Shown: piece by piece, positions 21,901 through 31,355 of the stretch
Layout of the letters: the number at the start of each line of letters is the position of its first letter
How positions within the stretch are numbered: the stretch's first letter is position 1
DNA from: Phytophthora colocasiae
Lineage: Eukaryota; Oomycota; Peronosporomycetes; Peronosporales; Peronosporaceae
Reading direction: 5' to 3'
NCBI GenBank assembly: GCA_018806915.1
Contig: JAGKQI010000079.1
Location: 895,001 to 959,000, forward strand
Length of the DNA stretch: 64,000 nt
The notes under the pieces: generated by a model
What the model saw: the letters and a program-made list of their open reading frames with translations, nothing else
What the model was told of the DNA's origin: nothing
The model's database searches: none
Program-made: the position numbers and the translations under genes

Positions 21901-23208
21901 GACGCTCGTTCAGCCAAGCTCATCATGAACGGCGTGCGCAAGATCGCCGATTCTGGCCGCACTATTGTGTGCACGATCCACCAGCCGAGCACGGAGGTCT
22001 TCAACCTGTTCGACTCACTTCTGTTGCTCCGTCGTGGTGGTCGCATGGTCTTCTTTGGTGAACTGGGCGAGGATTCCAAGAACCTGATCAACTACTTCGA
22101 GTCCTTCCCTAATGTGGACCCAATCAAACCTGGATACAACCCCGCGACTTGGATGCTCGAGTGTATTGGAGCTGGTGTGAGCGGTGGTAAGGCTGCTGCC
22201 GGAGCGGATCCATCGGAGCCTTTGGACTTCGCGGATCGATTCCAGGTGAGTGACCAGAAGATCTTGATGGAGGAGGATCTCGACCAGGCAGGCGTGCTGT
22301 ACCCGTCGCCGGACTTTCCCGAGCTCAAATTCGACACGAAACGCGCCTCTGCATCGTTTACGCAGTTCGACTTGCTTTGCCGCCGGTTCTTCCGCATGTA
22401 CTGGCGCACGCCGACGTACAACCTCACTCGTCTCATGATCAGCGTCGTCTTAGCCTGCGTCTTCGCCATCATCTACCAGGGAACCGACTACTACACGTAC
22501 AGCGGCGCCAATGCTGGTATCGGTCTTATCTTCGTCAGCACCGTCTTCTTGGGTATCATCAGCTTCAACAGTGTCATGCCGGTGGCCGCTGATGAACGTA
22601 CTGCCTTCTACCGTGAACGTGCATCAGAAACTTACAACGCGCTCTGGTACTTCATCGCTGGTACGCTGGTGGAGATCCCGTACATCTTCTTCTCGAGTCT
22701 GCTGTTCACGGTCATCTTCTACCCCAGCGTCGGCTTCACTGGTTACATCACGTTCTTCTACTACTGGCTGGTGGTCTCCATGAACGCTTTGGTCTTCGTG
22801 TACCTCGGGCAGCTTCTGGTGTACGCGCTCCCGAGTGTGGCCGTCGCAACTACGCTTGGCGCTCTTCTCAATTCAATTTTCATGCTGTTCGCCGGCTTCA
22901 ACCCGCCTGCAGGCAGCATCCCCGACGGATACATATGGGTGCACTGGATCTCCCCTCCGACGTACAGCATCGCCATCCTGGTCTCACTGGTGTTTGGTGA
23001 CTGCTCCGGCGACAAGGTGGGCTGCGATATTCTCCAGGACGCGCCACCCACGATCGGTGAGATGACGCTGAAGCAGTACGTGGAGGACAACTTCGACATG
23101 AAGCACGACGACATCTGGAGGAACGCCATGATCCTGATCATCCTGATCGTAGCCTTCCGCGTCTTGGCGCTGATCTCTCTCCGCTACATTAGCCACCTCA
23201 AGCGTTAA
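18914..23208 (+). pseudogene. PDR/ABCG transporter 1, frameshifted by a small deletion
   Basis: Full-size pleiotropic drug resistance transporter, (NBD-TMD)x2, about 1430 residues if in frame. NBD1 has Walker A GQPGSGKSS (near residue 178), signature VSGGERKRVT and Walker B LQLLDEISTG. NBD2 has GSSGAGKTT, a degenerate signature STEQMKRVTIGVEL and IFMDEPTSGLDA. Two six-helix membrane domains follow the NBDs, and it ends SLRYISHLKR. The frame breaks at about 19714. Compared with the paralogue at 27184, about 10 bases are missing after ALKNC, so the frame from 18914 ends at 19777 and the rest is read from about 19715 in another frame. A missing Ile codon near 19950 is a second small deletion. 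It is either a recent pseudogene or an assembly error. Expected role: ATP-driven export of hydrophobic compounds at the plasma membrane. Confidence 0.85.
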
Positions 23209-23403
23209 GCTGAATTAAAGAGCAGGATCGAACTGCGTCACATCTCAAGAAAAATAACAGTACCTTTTTGCATCTCAATCCACATCCTTCACCACGGTAG
23301 ACGTACAATCGACCAACGGACTCGTTTGAATCATTTCTGTACAAACCTCCAGAGACATAAAGCAACAAGTCAGTGATATCCGAAGAAATTGCCTGCTTCT
23401 GAT
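23209..23403. other. 3' flank of ABC transporter 1
   Basis: No gene seen; this is probably 3' untranslated and spacer sequence. Confidence 0.4.
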
Positions 23404-23463
23404 CTGGCCTTCTGCATGTTAGCGCTGCTCTCGCTTTGCTACACCAACCACCTCAAGTGCTAG
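23404..23463 (+). pseudogene. C-terminal relic of a third PDR/ABCG transporter
   Basis: Twenty codons including the stop read LAFCMLALLSLCYTNHLKC, matching the shared C-terminus of the two complete transporters (VFRLLALLSLRYISHLKR-like), including position of the stop. No upstream coding sequence of this copy remains. It suggests that the transporter array once had another member, removed by unequal crossing-over or deletion about 200 bp downstream of transporter 1. Confidence 0.65.
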
Positions 23464-23702
23464 AACTTCTAGCCTAGAAGCAAGGAAAGAGGCACCGCAT
23501 TTCATGTCAATACATAAAATCGTTCATTTCACTTCAACCACCGTGGATTGAGGAGGGGAGAAGCCAAAGTACTAGAGACGAGGTGCGTCCCGTTGCTTGC
23601 TCTTCTTGCCTCCCTCAACGCAGAGCGGCTAGACATTCCGTTAATTTTCTATGAAGTATGACTGCATCTCACAAACGGCAGTACGAGATCATGTCAAACT
23701 CC
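23464..23702. other. Intergenic, convergent gene ends
   Basis: Between the transporter relic and the stop of the minus-strand amino-acid transporter. Nothing recognisable is visible. Confidence 0.4.
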
Positions 23703-25265
23703 TCATACCCCAGAAATCTGAAGCACGAGCTGATAAAGCAGGACAAGCAGCGCCATCGAGCCAAACGCCAACACGCCATGCACATAAGTCCTCCCACTAA
23801 ACTTCCCACTGTAAACGTTACTGTTGGGAATTTCGCGGCTAGCTTGCAATTGAAGCAACGCGGGTGCAAAAAATGCCACGTAAATTCCCATCAGTCCACT
23901 GATTTGAAGCGTGACGGATAAGTCTGAGACGAAAACCGAAATCACCAGTGGCGGTAAAGCCGCTCCAATCCTGCACAACAGCTTCCACGATGCTTTTCGA
24001 CCACCCCGAGTCCATCTCTTGGGCACCACAGCAGCCATATTGTCCCCAAGCGTCACAGAAATGAGAGGAAACACACTCAGTGTATCGAGAGCGGGAAATA
24101 TCACGACAATCATCGATAGGAGCTTCGCCCAAATCGGTACGAGGTCCATCGACTCGCTAATCCCCCACGTAAACTCGGCCCAATTCAAATTCACACTCGT
24201 TGCCAACTTTGGTCCGAAATACAACGAGCAGATTGACCCCAGCGCGATGTAGAACATCATCGTAGTAATTAACGTACTCCCAAAAATCGTTGGTGCCGTT
24301 TCCTGTCTAGTCACACCCAATGGTGCCAACAAACCTGGCACGGAATGCTGGAACAACTGCGAGAACACCGCGGTACTGAACATAACGCCGAACCCCGTCC
24401 AGTCCACGAGGGCGTATTCGCTGACGTAAGGCCCTGACTCTGGACTGGGCTTAAACACTGCTCCACTGTCATAAGGGTCTCCATAGACCGCATAAGCAGC
24501 GCTGAAAATCATAATTAATAGCGCCACGAAGCGTACGACCGACATAGTCAACTGGACGTAGATTTGTTCCGTGAGATCTGAGCAGGATAGAGGCAGCACG
24601 ATGCAGGCGAAGAAAATGGCCGCATGGACGCTGCTTAGCTCCCAGTTTCCAATATGGCTCACTTGAGTGAGGAAAGTATTCACGAATACTTGGCTGTAGC
24701 CGACGAGACCCCCGTACATGAGGCCCAAAAGGGAGATCTGGTACATTTTGGAGCCGAGAGGGCCCAGAAACCTGTCACAGAGCTGAGTAACCTCTGGGAA
24801 GTCGTCATACTCCAAAGCCACACTGCCTCTATTGGTAGAAGAGGTATGACGTCCAGAAATTGAGTCTGGAGTGGAGTACGAGTGGGACTTGAGCGCCGTT
24901 GACTCATCCAGTAGGAAATTTATCACAAAAGCTTCTCGAGCTCTAGCAACACTCTCACAGACCCACATGACTGTCATATAGGACAACAAAGTCACTAAAG
25001 CGATCATGACGTTACCCATCACGAGTCCAGCTCGGTAGAAGGCGTAGGGAATCCCCAAAGAACCTACACCCAAAATGTAGTTAACTGTGAAGGCGTAGGC
25101 CACCAGGGGCGAGTACTGAGCACTGACTTGTTGCTGTTTCACGAGAGGGAGCGACGCCTGACGGTGCAGAAGACGATGAGCATTGCGGGAGCTGCGGGTC
25201 TCTCCGTGGTCCTCCCAGTTGCCGCTCTCATCGCCGCTGTTGTCGTATACGGCGCTCCAGTCCAT
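23703..25265 (-). CDS. Amino acid/auxin permease family transporter (520 aa)
   Basis: Membrane protein of the AAAP (SLC38/Avt-like) family, expected to move amino acids with protons across the plasma or vacuolar membrane. It has a polar N-terminus of about 60 residues followed by about 11 hydrophobic helices. The first helix holds NYILGVGSLGIPYAFYRAG, the typical unwound GxGxLxxP start of this family. A long hydrophilic loop, about residues 125-175, follows helix 2/3. I chose the ATG at 25265 (MDWSAVYDNSGDE) because an initiator-like element lies just before it; the frame is open further upstream only from a TTG. It is single-exon and convergent with ABC transporter 1. The substrate cannot be told from sequence. 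Confidence 0.85.
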   Translation of the reverse strand: MDWSAVYDNSGDESGNWEDHGETRSSRNAHRLLHRQASLPLVKQQQVSAQYSPLVAYAFTVNYILGVGSLGIPYAFYRAGLVMGNVMIALVTLLSYMTVMWVCESVARAREAFVINFLLDESTALKSHSYSTPDSISGRHTSSTNRGSVALEYDDFPEVTQLCDRFLGPLGSKMYQISLLGLMYGGLVGYSQVFVNTFLTQVSHIGNWELSSVHAAIFFACIVLPLSCSDLTEQIYVQLTMSVVRFVALLIMIFSAAYAVYGDPYDSGAVFKPSPESGPYVSEYALVDWTGFGVMFSTAVFSQLFQHSVPGLLAPLGVTRQETAPTIFGSTLITTMMFYIALGSICSLYFGPKLATSVNLNWAEFTWGISESMDLVPIWAKLLSMIVVIFPALDTLSVFPLISVTLGDNMAAVVPKRWTRGGRKASWKLLCRIGAALPPLVISVFVSDLSVTLQISGLMGIYVAFFAPALLQLQASREIPNSNVYSGKFSGRTYVHGVLAFGSMALLVLLYQLVLQISGV

Positions 25266-25268
25266 TGC

Positions 25269-25285
25269 GGAATGCGGAATGAGAG
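25269..25285 (-). promoter_or_regulatory. Oomycete initiator element of the amino-acid transporter
   Basis: Minus strand CTCTCATTCCGCATTCC matches the oomycete initiator consensus CTCATTYYNCAWT. It ends only a few bases before the ATG at 25265, implying a very short leader. Further upstream, the box CCAATTTATTCA(A/G)C occurs twice, within about 25296-25344. Confidence 0.65.
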
Positions 25286-25422
25286 TGAACGTCAGTTGCT
25301 GAGTTGAATAAATTGACCAATGAATGATGCTGAATAAATTGGCCAATGGTTGAAGCGAGTCCTTTCCACGTCACATATGATGCGAATTCAAATTAGTGAC
25401 TGGGCAAGTTGAAGTTGCCTTT

Positions 25423-26791
25423 TTACAATATCTTTGGCAGGATGAGCGACGGCACACGCTCGCAGTATTTCTTCCAGTCCTGGCGGTATTTATGTGCACA
25501 GCGAGCGTCGTCACGGTAGGCTCGGTCGGTAAGCAGGATGGCCAGGAAGATGGAATAGAAGTATGGAGCTGGGCTCGAATCGAGCGCTGGGATCGTCCAG
25601 GAAACTGCAGCCAGCACCTCAGGAACGTAGTGGAAGTGACGAGCTAGCCCCCACCAGCCGGATGTAAGCAGTAAGCTCTGCTTTTTCTCTCCCTTCTCGG
25701 TCTCGTACTGGGCCACGATGAACTCGGCTGGACGCCCCCACACGTTCGTCTTGCCATTGGCCGCACGAAAGCCTTGACGCTGACGGTCCGCATCGTAGTT
25801 AATCCCAACTGTCAACACAAAACTAAGTTAGCTATGGCATTTTCGACACACGAGCAGACAGATACGAACCCATCAGAACTCCTGTGGTGAAGATGGCAAA
25901 TGCCAGCGGCGTTCCGAGATGAATGGGGTTCTGGACCAGGTACATGGCTGGCGACGTGTAGACGGACGGCACCCATACAAGACAACCCCAGCAGAGATAA
26001 TACCCTGCGCGGTCGTGCATAATGTCGATGCTGCACATGTAACCAGCCTCCCACCAGAAGAACTTGGCTACGTACACTAGCTGCAGCGCTACACTGACGG
26101 CCATGGAGTCGCTCAGATATCCATACATTTCGCGCTGTTTGCACGCGTATGAGAGCACCCCGACGGCCCAGAACATGAGTCCACAGCGGCAGTTAGTGAA
26201 CTGCTTGACGTCCCAGCCCAGCACCCGTGGGTATAGCTCCGTTCCCCAGTAAAAGTCGAAGATGGGGTTGCCCGACGTGCCACAGTCGCTCGAAGATTGC
26301 CACAGGAAGACACCTTTGATGTACAGGAAAAAGCAGAAGATGAAGCTGAAGACGTTGAGTGCTGATATGATTTCGGGCATGTAGTCGTATACGATACCAC
26401 CCGGGTAGAACTCAAAGACGAATGCACCGGCCAGGTACAAAGCTAAACTCAATGCAAAGCACTGGAAGCCGTTCGCCTTGTAGACTGGTACGTTGCCGCC
26501 TGGCGTGATCGGTCCGTGTGACGGTTTGCCTGGCACCGCGCGCATGAGTACGAGTTGAGTAGCCATGAAGACACCAATGAGCTTCCATGCCGTAGGGTCC
26601 CAGGGCGTCGGCCAGATCTCCATCAACGATTTGCCCGACGCGAGGAAGGAGCCGATGGAGCCGCCGTGTTGCACGAACACGTGCGTGATGAGCGTGGCGG
26701 CGACGGGTGTGGCCGTCATGAGGAACAGCGGGCCTAGTGTCTTGCGGCCTGGGAACAAGCCCAACGATTCACCCTGCTTGTTGGACCACAT
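25423..26791 (-). CDS. DHCR7: Sterol delta-7 reductase (7-dehydrocholesterol reductase), two exons
   Basis: Reduces the C7-C8 double bond of delta-5,7 sterols with NADPH in the endoplasmic reticulum membrane. Exon 1 is 26791-25870 and exon 2 is 25808-25423. The 61-bp intron 25869-25809 has a GT donor (GTTCGT) and acceptor TTGACAG, and the join restores the frame to 435 residues, the usual size. Family signatures: GNPIFDFYWGTELYPR, then DIMHDRAGYYLCWGC, INYDADRQRQ and LLTSGWWGLARHFHYVPE (the ERG4/ERG24 signature), plus DDARCAHKY near the C-terminus. Several hydrophobic helices span the protein. Oomycetes such as Phytophthora cannot make sterols de novo but keep this enzyme, so it probably acts on sterols taken from hosts. 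Divergent from ABC transporter 2. Confidence 0.93.
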
Positions 26792-26814
26792 GTCGAAGCT
26801 GTGACGGAGGAAGC

Positions 26815-26832
26815 GCGAAACGTGAAGTGAGT
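26815..26832 (-). promoter_or_regulatory. Initiator-like element of DHCR7
   Basis: Minus strand ACTCACTTCACGTTTCG resembles the oomycete initiator (CTCATTYYNCAWTTT) with about three changes. It lies about 25 bp before the ATG at 26791. Confidence 0.45.
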
Positions 26833-27183
26833 GCGCACAGACAGGTTGGATCCTGATTCGACACGTGATTACATCCGAATCGGCGGACGCTGTTTACCAG
26901 GACGATCGATCAGTCTGCGGCACAGCACTGCAAGATTGCATGAATGCGTTTGAGCACGCCAAGCAAGCGCCTTTGCGCGTAAGCAAATGAGACCATGGTG
27001 ATGTTGCAACTAGCGATTGTCGTTGCCATTTTCAGCGATGAAACTTGCGTTGATGCCTGTAAGAAGCGAAACCAATGAAACATCGTCTCACAGTAGTGAT
27101 GCTGTCACTCTACTCGTTCCATTCGCGGAACCCCAGCTTCATCCTGACCACCTCACTCAGCTCACCAGATCTTCCCGTCCGTC
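26833..27183. other. Divergent promoter region between DHCR7 and ABC transporter 2
   Basis: About 350 bp without a clear gene. The end of it may encode upstream residues of transporter 2: codons before the ATG (QIFPSV) align with the paralogue. Acceptor-like CAG sites at 27158-27160 and 27166-27168 leave room for an unrecognised first exon. Confidence 0.4.
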
Positions 27184-30100
27184 ATGGTGCAGCCGGACTT
27201 CACCAGCGTGGACGGTCTGTTGGCTGGCGGTATGTTCGCAATGCATGAGAGTGTGGCTGCTGCAGTCGAGAGCACGCTAGGTCGGCCCATTCCAGAGGTG
27301 GAGATCTTCTTCCGGGACCTGCACATTGCAGCGCGTCTCCCGTTGGCGAGACCAGGCTCCGAAGGACCGCAAGTCCCGACAATTTGGACGCAAGTCAAGC
27401 AGGGCGTCATGAAGTGCTTTTCCAACGAAGAAACGGCCGAAAAGGAGATTCTGAAGGGAGTCACGGGCGTCTTCAAGCCGACGCGCATCACGTTGGTACT
27501 AGGGCAACCAGGTTCAGGCAAGTCTTCGTTGCTCAAGATCCTTAGTGGTCGTTTCCCAATGAACAAAACTATCGGGGTCTCCGGGGAGATAACGTACAAT
27601 GGCGTTCCGAGATCTCAGTTGCTCTCTCGCCTGCCACGCTTCATTGCGTACACGAACCAAAAGGACGATCATTATCCTCAACTTACCGTTCAGGAAACAT
27701 TCGAGTTCGCACACAGATGCTGTGGAGGTGCCAACCTTGAACCGTGGGTGCTCAAGGCATTGCAGAATTGCAAAGGGGAGCAACACGAACGAGCTGTCAA
27801 GGTTATGACTGCACAGCATAAGTTCGCAGCGGATATTCGCGTGAAATCGCTCGGTTTGGATCGGTGTAAGGATACTATGGTGGGGAATGCCATGGTTCGT
27901 GGCGTGTCCGGCGGTGAACGGAAGCGCGTGACGACCGGAGAAATGACGTTCGGTCGGAAACGCGCCATGTTGCTGGACGAAATCAGTACGGGCTTGGATG
28001 CAGCTACAACGTTTGACATCGTGAACTCGCTCAAAAGCTTAACGCGTCACTTCAAGGCGAACATTGTGGTGTCTCTACTGCAGCCACCGCCCGAAGTCTT
28101 CAACCTCTTCGACGATATTCTCATTATGAACGAAGGACGTATCATGTACCATGGTCCACGAGAACAGGTCCAAGAGTACTTCGAAGCGATGGGTTTCCTC
28201 TGTCCTCCTCGCAAGGATGTAGCGGATTTCCTGCTCGATCTGGGGACAGACAAGCAGCACTCGTACATCACTGACAACCATCCGGATGTTGTCCCCTTCG
28301 AGTCTGTAGATTTCGCTGAGCGATTCCGTCAGTCCGACATTTTCCAGGAGACGTTAACGTACATGCGGACACGCTCAGGTCACAAATCGGATCTCTTTGA
28401 CCCACTGCAAGACCCATGCGTGTTCCGACAATCGTTTTTTGATGATTTAGCGACGGTGTTGCGCCGCCAATGGAAAATTAAACTGCGTGATAGGACGTTC
28501 CTCATCGGCCGGGGCTTCATGGTACTGGTCATGGGTCTGCTCTACGGCTCCGTATTCTGGCAGATGAATGACGCCAACAGCCAGCTCATTCTGGGTTTGC
28601 TGTTCTCATGCACGATGTTCCTCTCAATGGGTCAAGCAGCCCAACTACCAACGTTCATGGAGGCTCGAAGTGTGTTTTACAAGCAACGTGGAGCCAATTT
28701 CTTCCGATCACTCGCGTACGTCATGGCTTCATCGCTCACGCAGATACCGTTCGCCATTTTTGAGACGCTTCTCTTCGGATCTATCGTCTACTGGATGGGA
28801 GGATACGTAGCACTTGCAGACAGGTTCATTTCCTTCCTCGTCACTCTGTTCCTGTGCCAGATGTGGTTCACGGCCTATTTCTTCTTCCTGTCTGCGGCAG
28901 CGCCTAGTATCACGATCGCACAGCCTGTGATGATGGTTTCCATTCTCTTCTTCGTCATGTTTGGGGGATTTCTGTTGAGGAAGACGGACATCCCGGACTA
29001 TTTCATCTGGTTCTACTGGATTGATTCGGTCGCCTGGAGTATCCGCTCTCTGAGTATTAACCAGTACTTGGCACCAAAGTTTGACGTCTGTGTGTACGGT
29101 GGCATCGACTACTGCACTCGATTCGGCACTACTTTTGGCAAGTACAGTCTGAAACTCTCCGGTTTGCCCACTGAAGCTGTTTGGATCTACTTAGGGTGGC
29201 TCTACTTCTTCGTCGGATACCTAGTGCTTGTGTTTGCAGCACACCTCGTGCTCGAATACAAACGCTATGAAAGCCCCGAGAGTACAACGGTGGTTCAAGC
29301 CGATCTAGACGCGAAAGCGGGACCTCCGGACACTAAAATCAACACCAACAAGGTGGCACCTGCACCACAAGCACACGTCGCCGTCCCCATTATGACGCCA
29401 AGAACGAGAGCTCCACCAGTAACGTTGGCTTTCCATGAGTTGTGGTATTCTGTGCCGATGCCTGGCGGTAAGAAGGGTGAGGACATTGACTTGCTACAAG
29501 GTGTCTCCGGTTATGCTAAACCAGGGACAATGACGGCACTCATGGGCTCATCTGGAGCTGGTAAGACGACGCTGATGGACGTGATCGCAGGGAGAAAAAC
29601 TGGAGGTAAAATCCGCGGCAAAATACTCCTCAATGGTTACCCTGCAAACGATCTAGCCATTCGAAGATGCACGGGTTATTGCGAGCAGATGGACATTCAT
29701 TCTGAGTCGGCTACCATTCGTGAGGCGCTAGTGTTTTCAGCAATACTAAGACAGAACGCTAGTGTACCAGAGAAGGAGAAGATGGAGTCAGTCGATGAGT
29801 GTATCACGCTGTTGGAGCTTGGACCTATTGCGGACAAGATCATTCGCGGCTCGTCAACGGAACAAATGAAGAGATTAACTATCGGAGTGGAGCTGGTTGC
29901 TCAACCAAGTATCATCTTCATGGACGAACCTACCAGTGGCTTAGATGCTCGTTCAGCTAAACTGATCATGAATGGAGTTCGCAAGATCGCCAACTCGGGC
30001 CGGACGATTGTGTGTACCATTCATCAGCCCAGCTCGGAGGTTTTCAGCTTCTTCGATTCACTGCTGCTGCTGCGTCGTGGTGGACGGGTGGTGTTTTTCG

Positions 30101-31236
30101 GCGAATTGGGAAAAGATTCTAGCAACCTCATTGACTACTTCGAAGCAGCACCAGGAGTAAAGCCGATTGAGCCTGGATATAACCCAGCGACGTGGATGCT
30201 TGAATGTATTGGCGCCGGTGTCGGTGCGACTGGTTCGGGTACGGATTTTGCTGATTATTTCGTCAAGAGCGATCTGAAAGCGCTAATGGACAAGGATCTG
30301 GACAAGGACAGCGTCCTTCGACCGTCGGCCGATCTCCCTGAGCTCAAGTTCTCCAATCAGTTTGCTTCGACGGGTTGGATGCAGTTCGATCTGCTGTGTC
30401 GTCGGTTCTTCCACATGTACTGGCGAACTCCGACGTACAACCTCACTCGTTTGATGATCAGCGTCATGCTAGGAGCGATTCTGGGAGTGATTTACCAGGC
30501 AACTGACTATACAACGTTCACCGGCGCCAACGCAGGTGTCGGACTGGTTTTTATCAGTACTGTTTTCCTCGGAATCATCGGGTTTAACAGTGTTATGCCC
30601 GTGGCGGCCGAAGAGCGAACAGCATTTTACCGTGAAAGAGCGTCGGAAACGTATCACGCACTTTGGTATTTCATCGCTGGTACGTTGGTGGAGATTCCAT
30701 ACGTGTTACTGTCTACGCTCGCCTTCACCATCATCTACTTTCCGAGCGTCGGCTTCAGCGGATTCTCAACGTTTATCAACTATTGGCTGGTGGTGTCTCT
30801 CAACGCACTGCTTTTCGTGTACTTTGGGCAGCTCTTGGTTTTCGCATTGCCCAGTGTGGCCGTGGCATCTATTGCTGGTGCGTTGCTGAGCTCCATCTTC
30901 ATGTTGTTCGCGGGCTTCAATCCACCGGCAAACAACATCCCGTTAGGGTACAAGTGGATCTACTACATCTCGCCCCCTACGTATAGTATTGCTGCTTTAG
31001 TGGCAATTGTATTCGCCGACTGCCCCGACGGATCGAGCAGCAATCTTGGCTGTCAAGTCCTGAAGAACGCACCACCCACGGTGGGTAATATCTCCCTCAA
31101 GCAGTACGTCGAGTTCGCCTTCAACATGAAATCCGACTACATCATGAGGAATGTGCTGATCCTCGGCATCCTCATCGTAGTGTTTCGCCTACTAGCGCTG
31201 CTTTCACTACGATACATTAGCCACCTCAAACGGTAA
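27184..31236 (+). CDS. PDR/ABCG transporter 2 (1350 aa)
   Basis: Intact full-size pleiotropic drug resistance transporter with order NBD1-TMD1-NBD2-TMD2. NBD1: Walker A GQPGSGKSS (about residue 107), signature VSGGERKRVT, Walker B MLLDEISTGLD. NBD2: Walker A GSSGAGKTT (about 791), degenerate signature STEQMKRLTIGVEL, Walker B IFMDEPTSGLDA. The asymmetric pair of sites, one canonical and one degenerate, is known for PDR proteins. Each TMD has about six helices, and it ends YISHLKR. It lacks about 85 N-terminal residues present in transporter 1, so either the true start is in an unseen upstream exon or the N-terminus is short. Expected in the plasma membrane, exporting hydrophobic compounds, possibly host defence chemicals or sterol-like molecules. 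Confidence 0.92.
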   Translation: MVQPDFTSVDGLLAGGMFAMHESVAAAVESTLGRPIPEVEIFFRDLHIAARLPLARPGSEGPQVPTIWTQVKQGVMKCFSNEETAEKEILKGVTGVFKPTRITLVLGQPGSGKSSLLKILSGRFPMNKTIGVSGEITYNGVPRSQLLSRLPRFIAYTNQKDDHYPQLTVQETFEFAHRCCGGANLEPWVLKALQNCKGEQHERAVKVMTAQHKFAADIRVKSLGLDRCKDTMVGNAMVRGVSGGERKRVTTGEMTFGRKRAMLLDEISTGLDAATTFDIVNSLKSLTRHFKANIVVSLLQPPPEVFNLFDDILIMNEGRIMYHGPREQVQEYFEAMGFLCPPRKDVADFLLDLGTDKQHSYITDNHPDVVPFESVDFAERFRQSDIFQETLTYMRTRSGHKSDLFDPLQDPCVFRQSFFDDLATVLRRQWKIKLRDRTFLIGRGFMVLVMGLLYGSVFWQMNDANSQLILGLLFSCTMFLSMGQAAQLPTFMEARSVFYKQRGANFFRSLAYVMASSLTQIPFAIFETLLFGSIVYWMGGYVALADRFISFLVTLFLCQMWFTAYFFFLSAAAPSITIAQPVMMVSILFFVMFGGFLLRKTDIPDYFIWFYWIDSVAWSIRSLSINQYLAPKFDVCVYGGIDYCTRFGTTFGKYSLKLSGLPTEAVWIYLGWLYFFVGYLVLVFAAHLVLEYKRYESPESTTVVQADLDAKAGPPDTKINTNKVAPAPQAHVAVPIMTPRTRAPPVTLAFHELWYSVPMPGGKKGEDIDLLQGVSGYAKPGTMTALMGSSGAGKTTLMDVIAGRKTGGKIRGKILLNGYPANDLAIRRCTGYCEQMDIHSESATIREALVFSAILRQNASVPEKEKMESVDECITLLELGPIADKIIRGSSTEQMKRLTIGVELVAQPSIIFMDEPTSGLDARSAKLIMNGVRKIANSGRTIVCTIHQPSSEVFSFFDSLLLLRRGGRVVFFGELGKDSSNLIDYFEAAPGVKPIEPGYNPATWMLECIGAGVGATGSGTDFADYFVKSDLKALMDKDLDKDSVLRPSADLPELKFSNQFASTGWMQFDLLCRRFFHMYWRTPTYNLTRLMISVMLGAILGVIYQATDYTTFTGANAGVGLVFISTVFLGIIGFNSVMPVAAEERTAFYRERASETYHALWYFIAGTLVEIPYVLLSTLAFTIIYFPSVGFSGFSTFINYWLVVSLNALLFVYFGQLLVFALPSVAVASIAGALLSSIFMLFAGFNPPANNIPLGYKWIYYISPPTYSIAALVAIVFADCPDGSSSNLGCQVLKNAPPTVGNISLKQYVEFAFNMKSDYIMRNVLILGILIVVFRLLALLSLRYISHLKR

Positions 31237-31355
31237 AGAACTATAAGTCTTCGGAATGGGTTGTTGAATGGTCTTCTATTCCACACAGTAGAAAACGTAG
31301 GAGCTCACGAGAACAATGTACTCCATTGAATAAATACCTAACACTGATCGGGGCA
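31237..31355. other. Short convergent spacer
   Basis: Contains the 3' ends of transporter 2 and the kinase gene. An AATAAA-like signal lies on the plus strand near 31328-31333. Nothing else is seen. Confidence 0.4.

Noticed and set aside
23703..25346. Longer start for the amino-acid transporter at 25346
   Set aside because: The codon there is TTG; an ATG at 25265 directly follows an oomycete initiator element.
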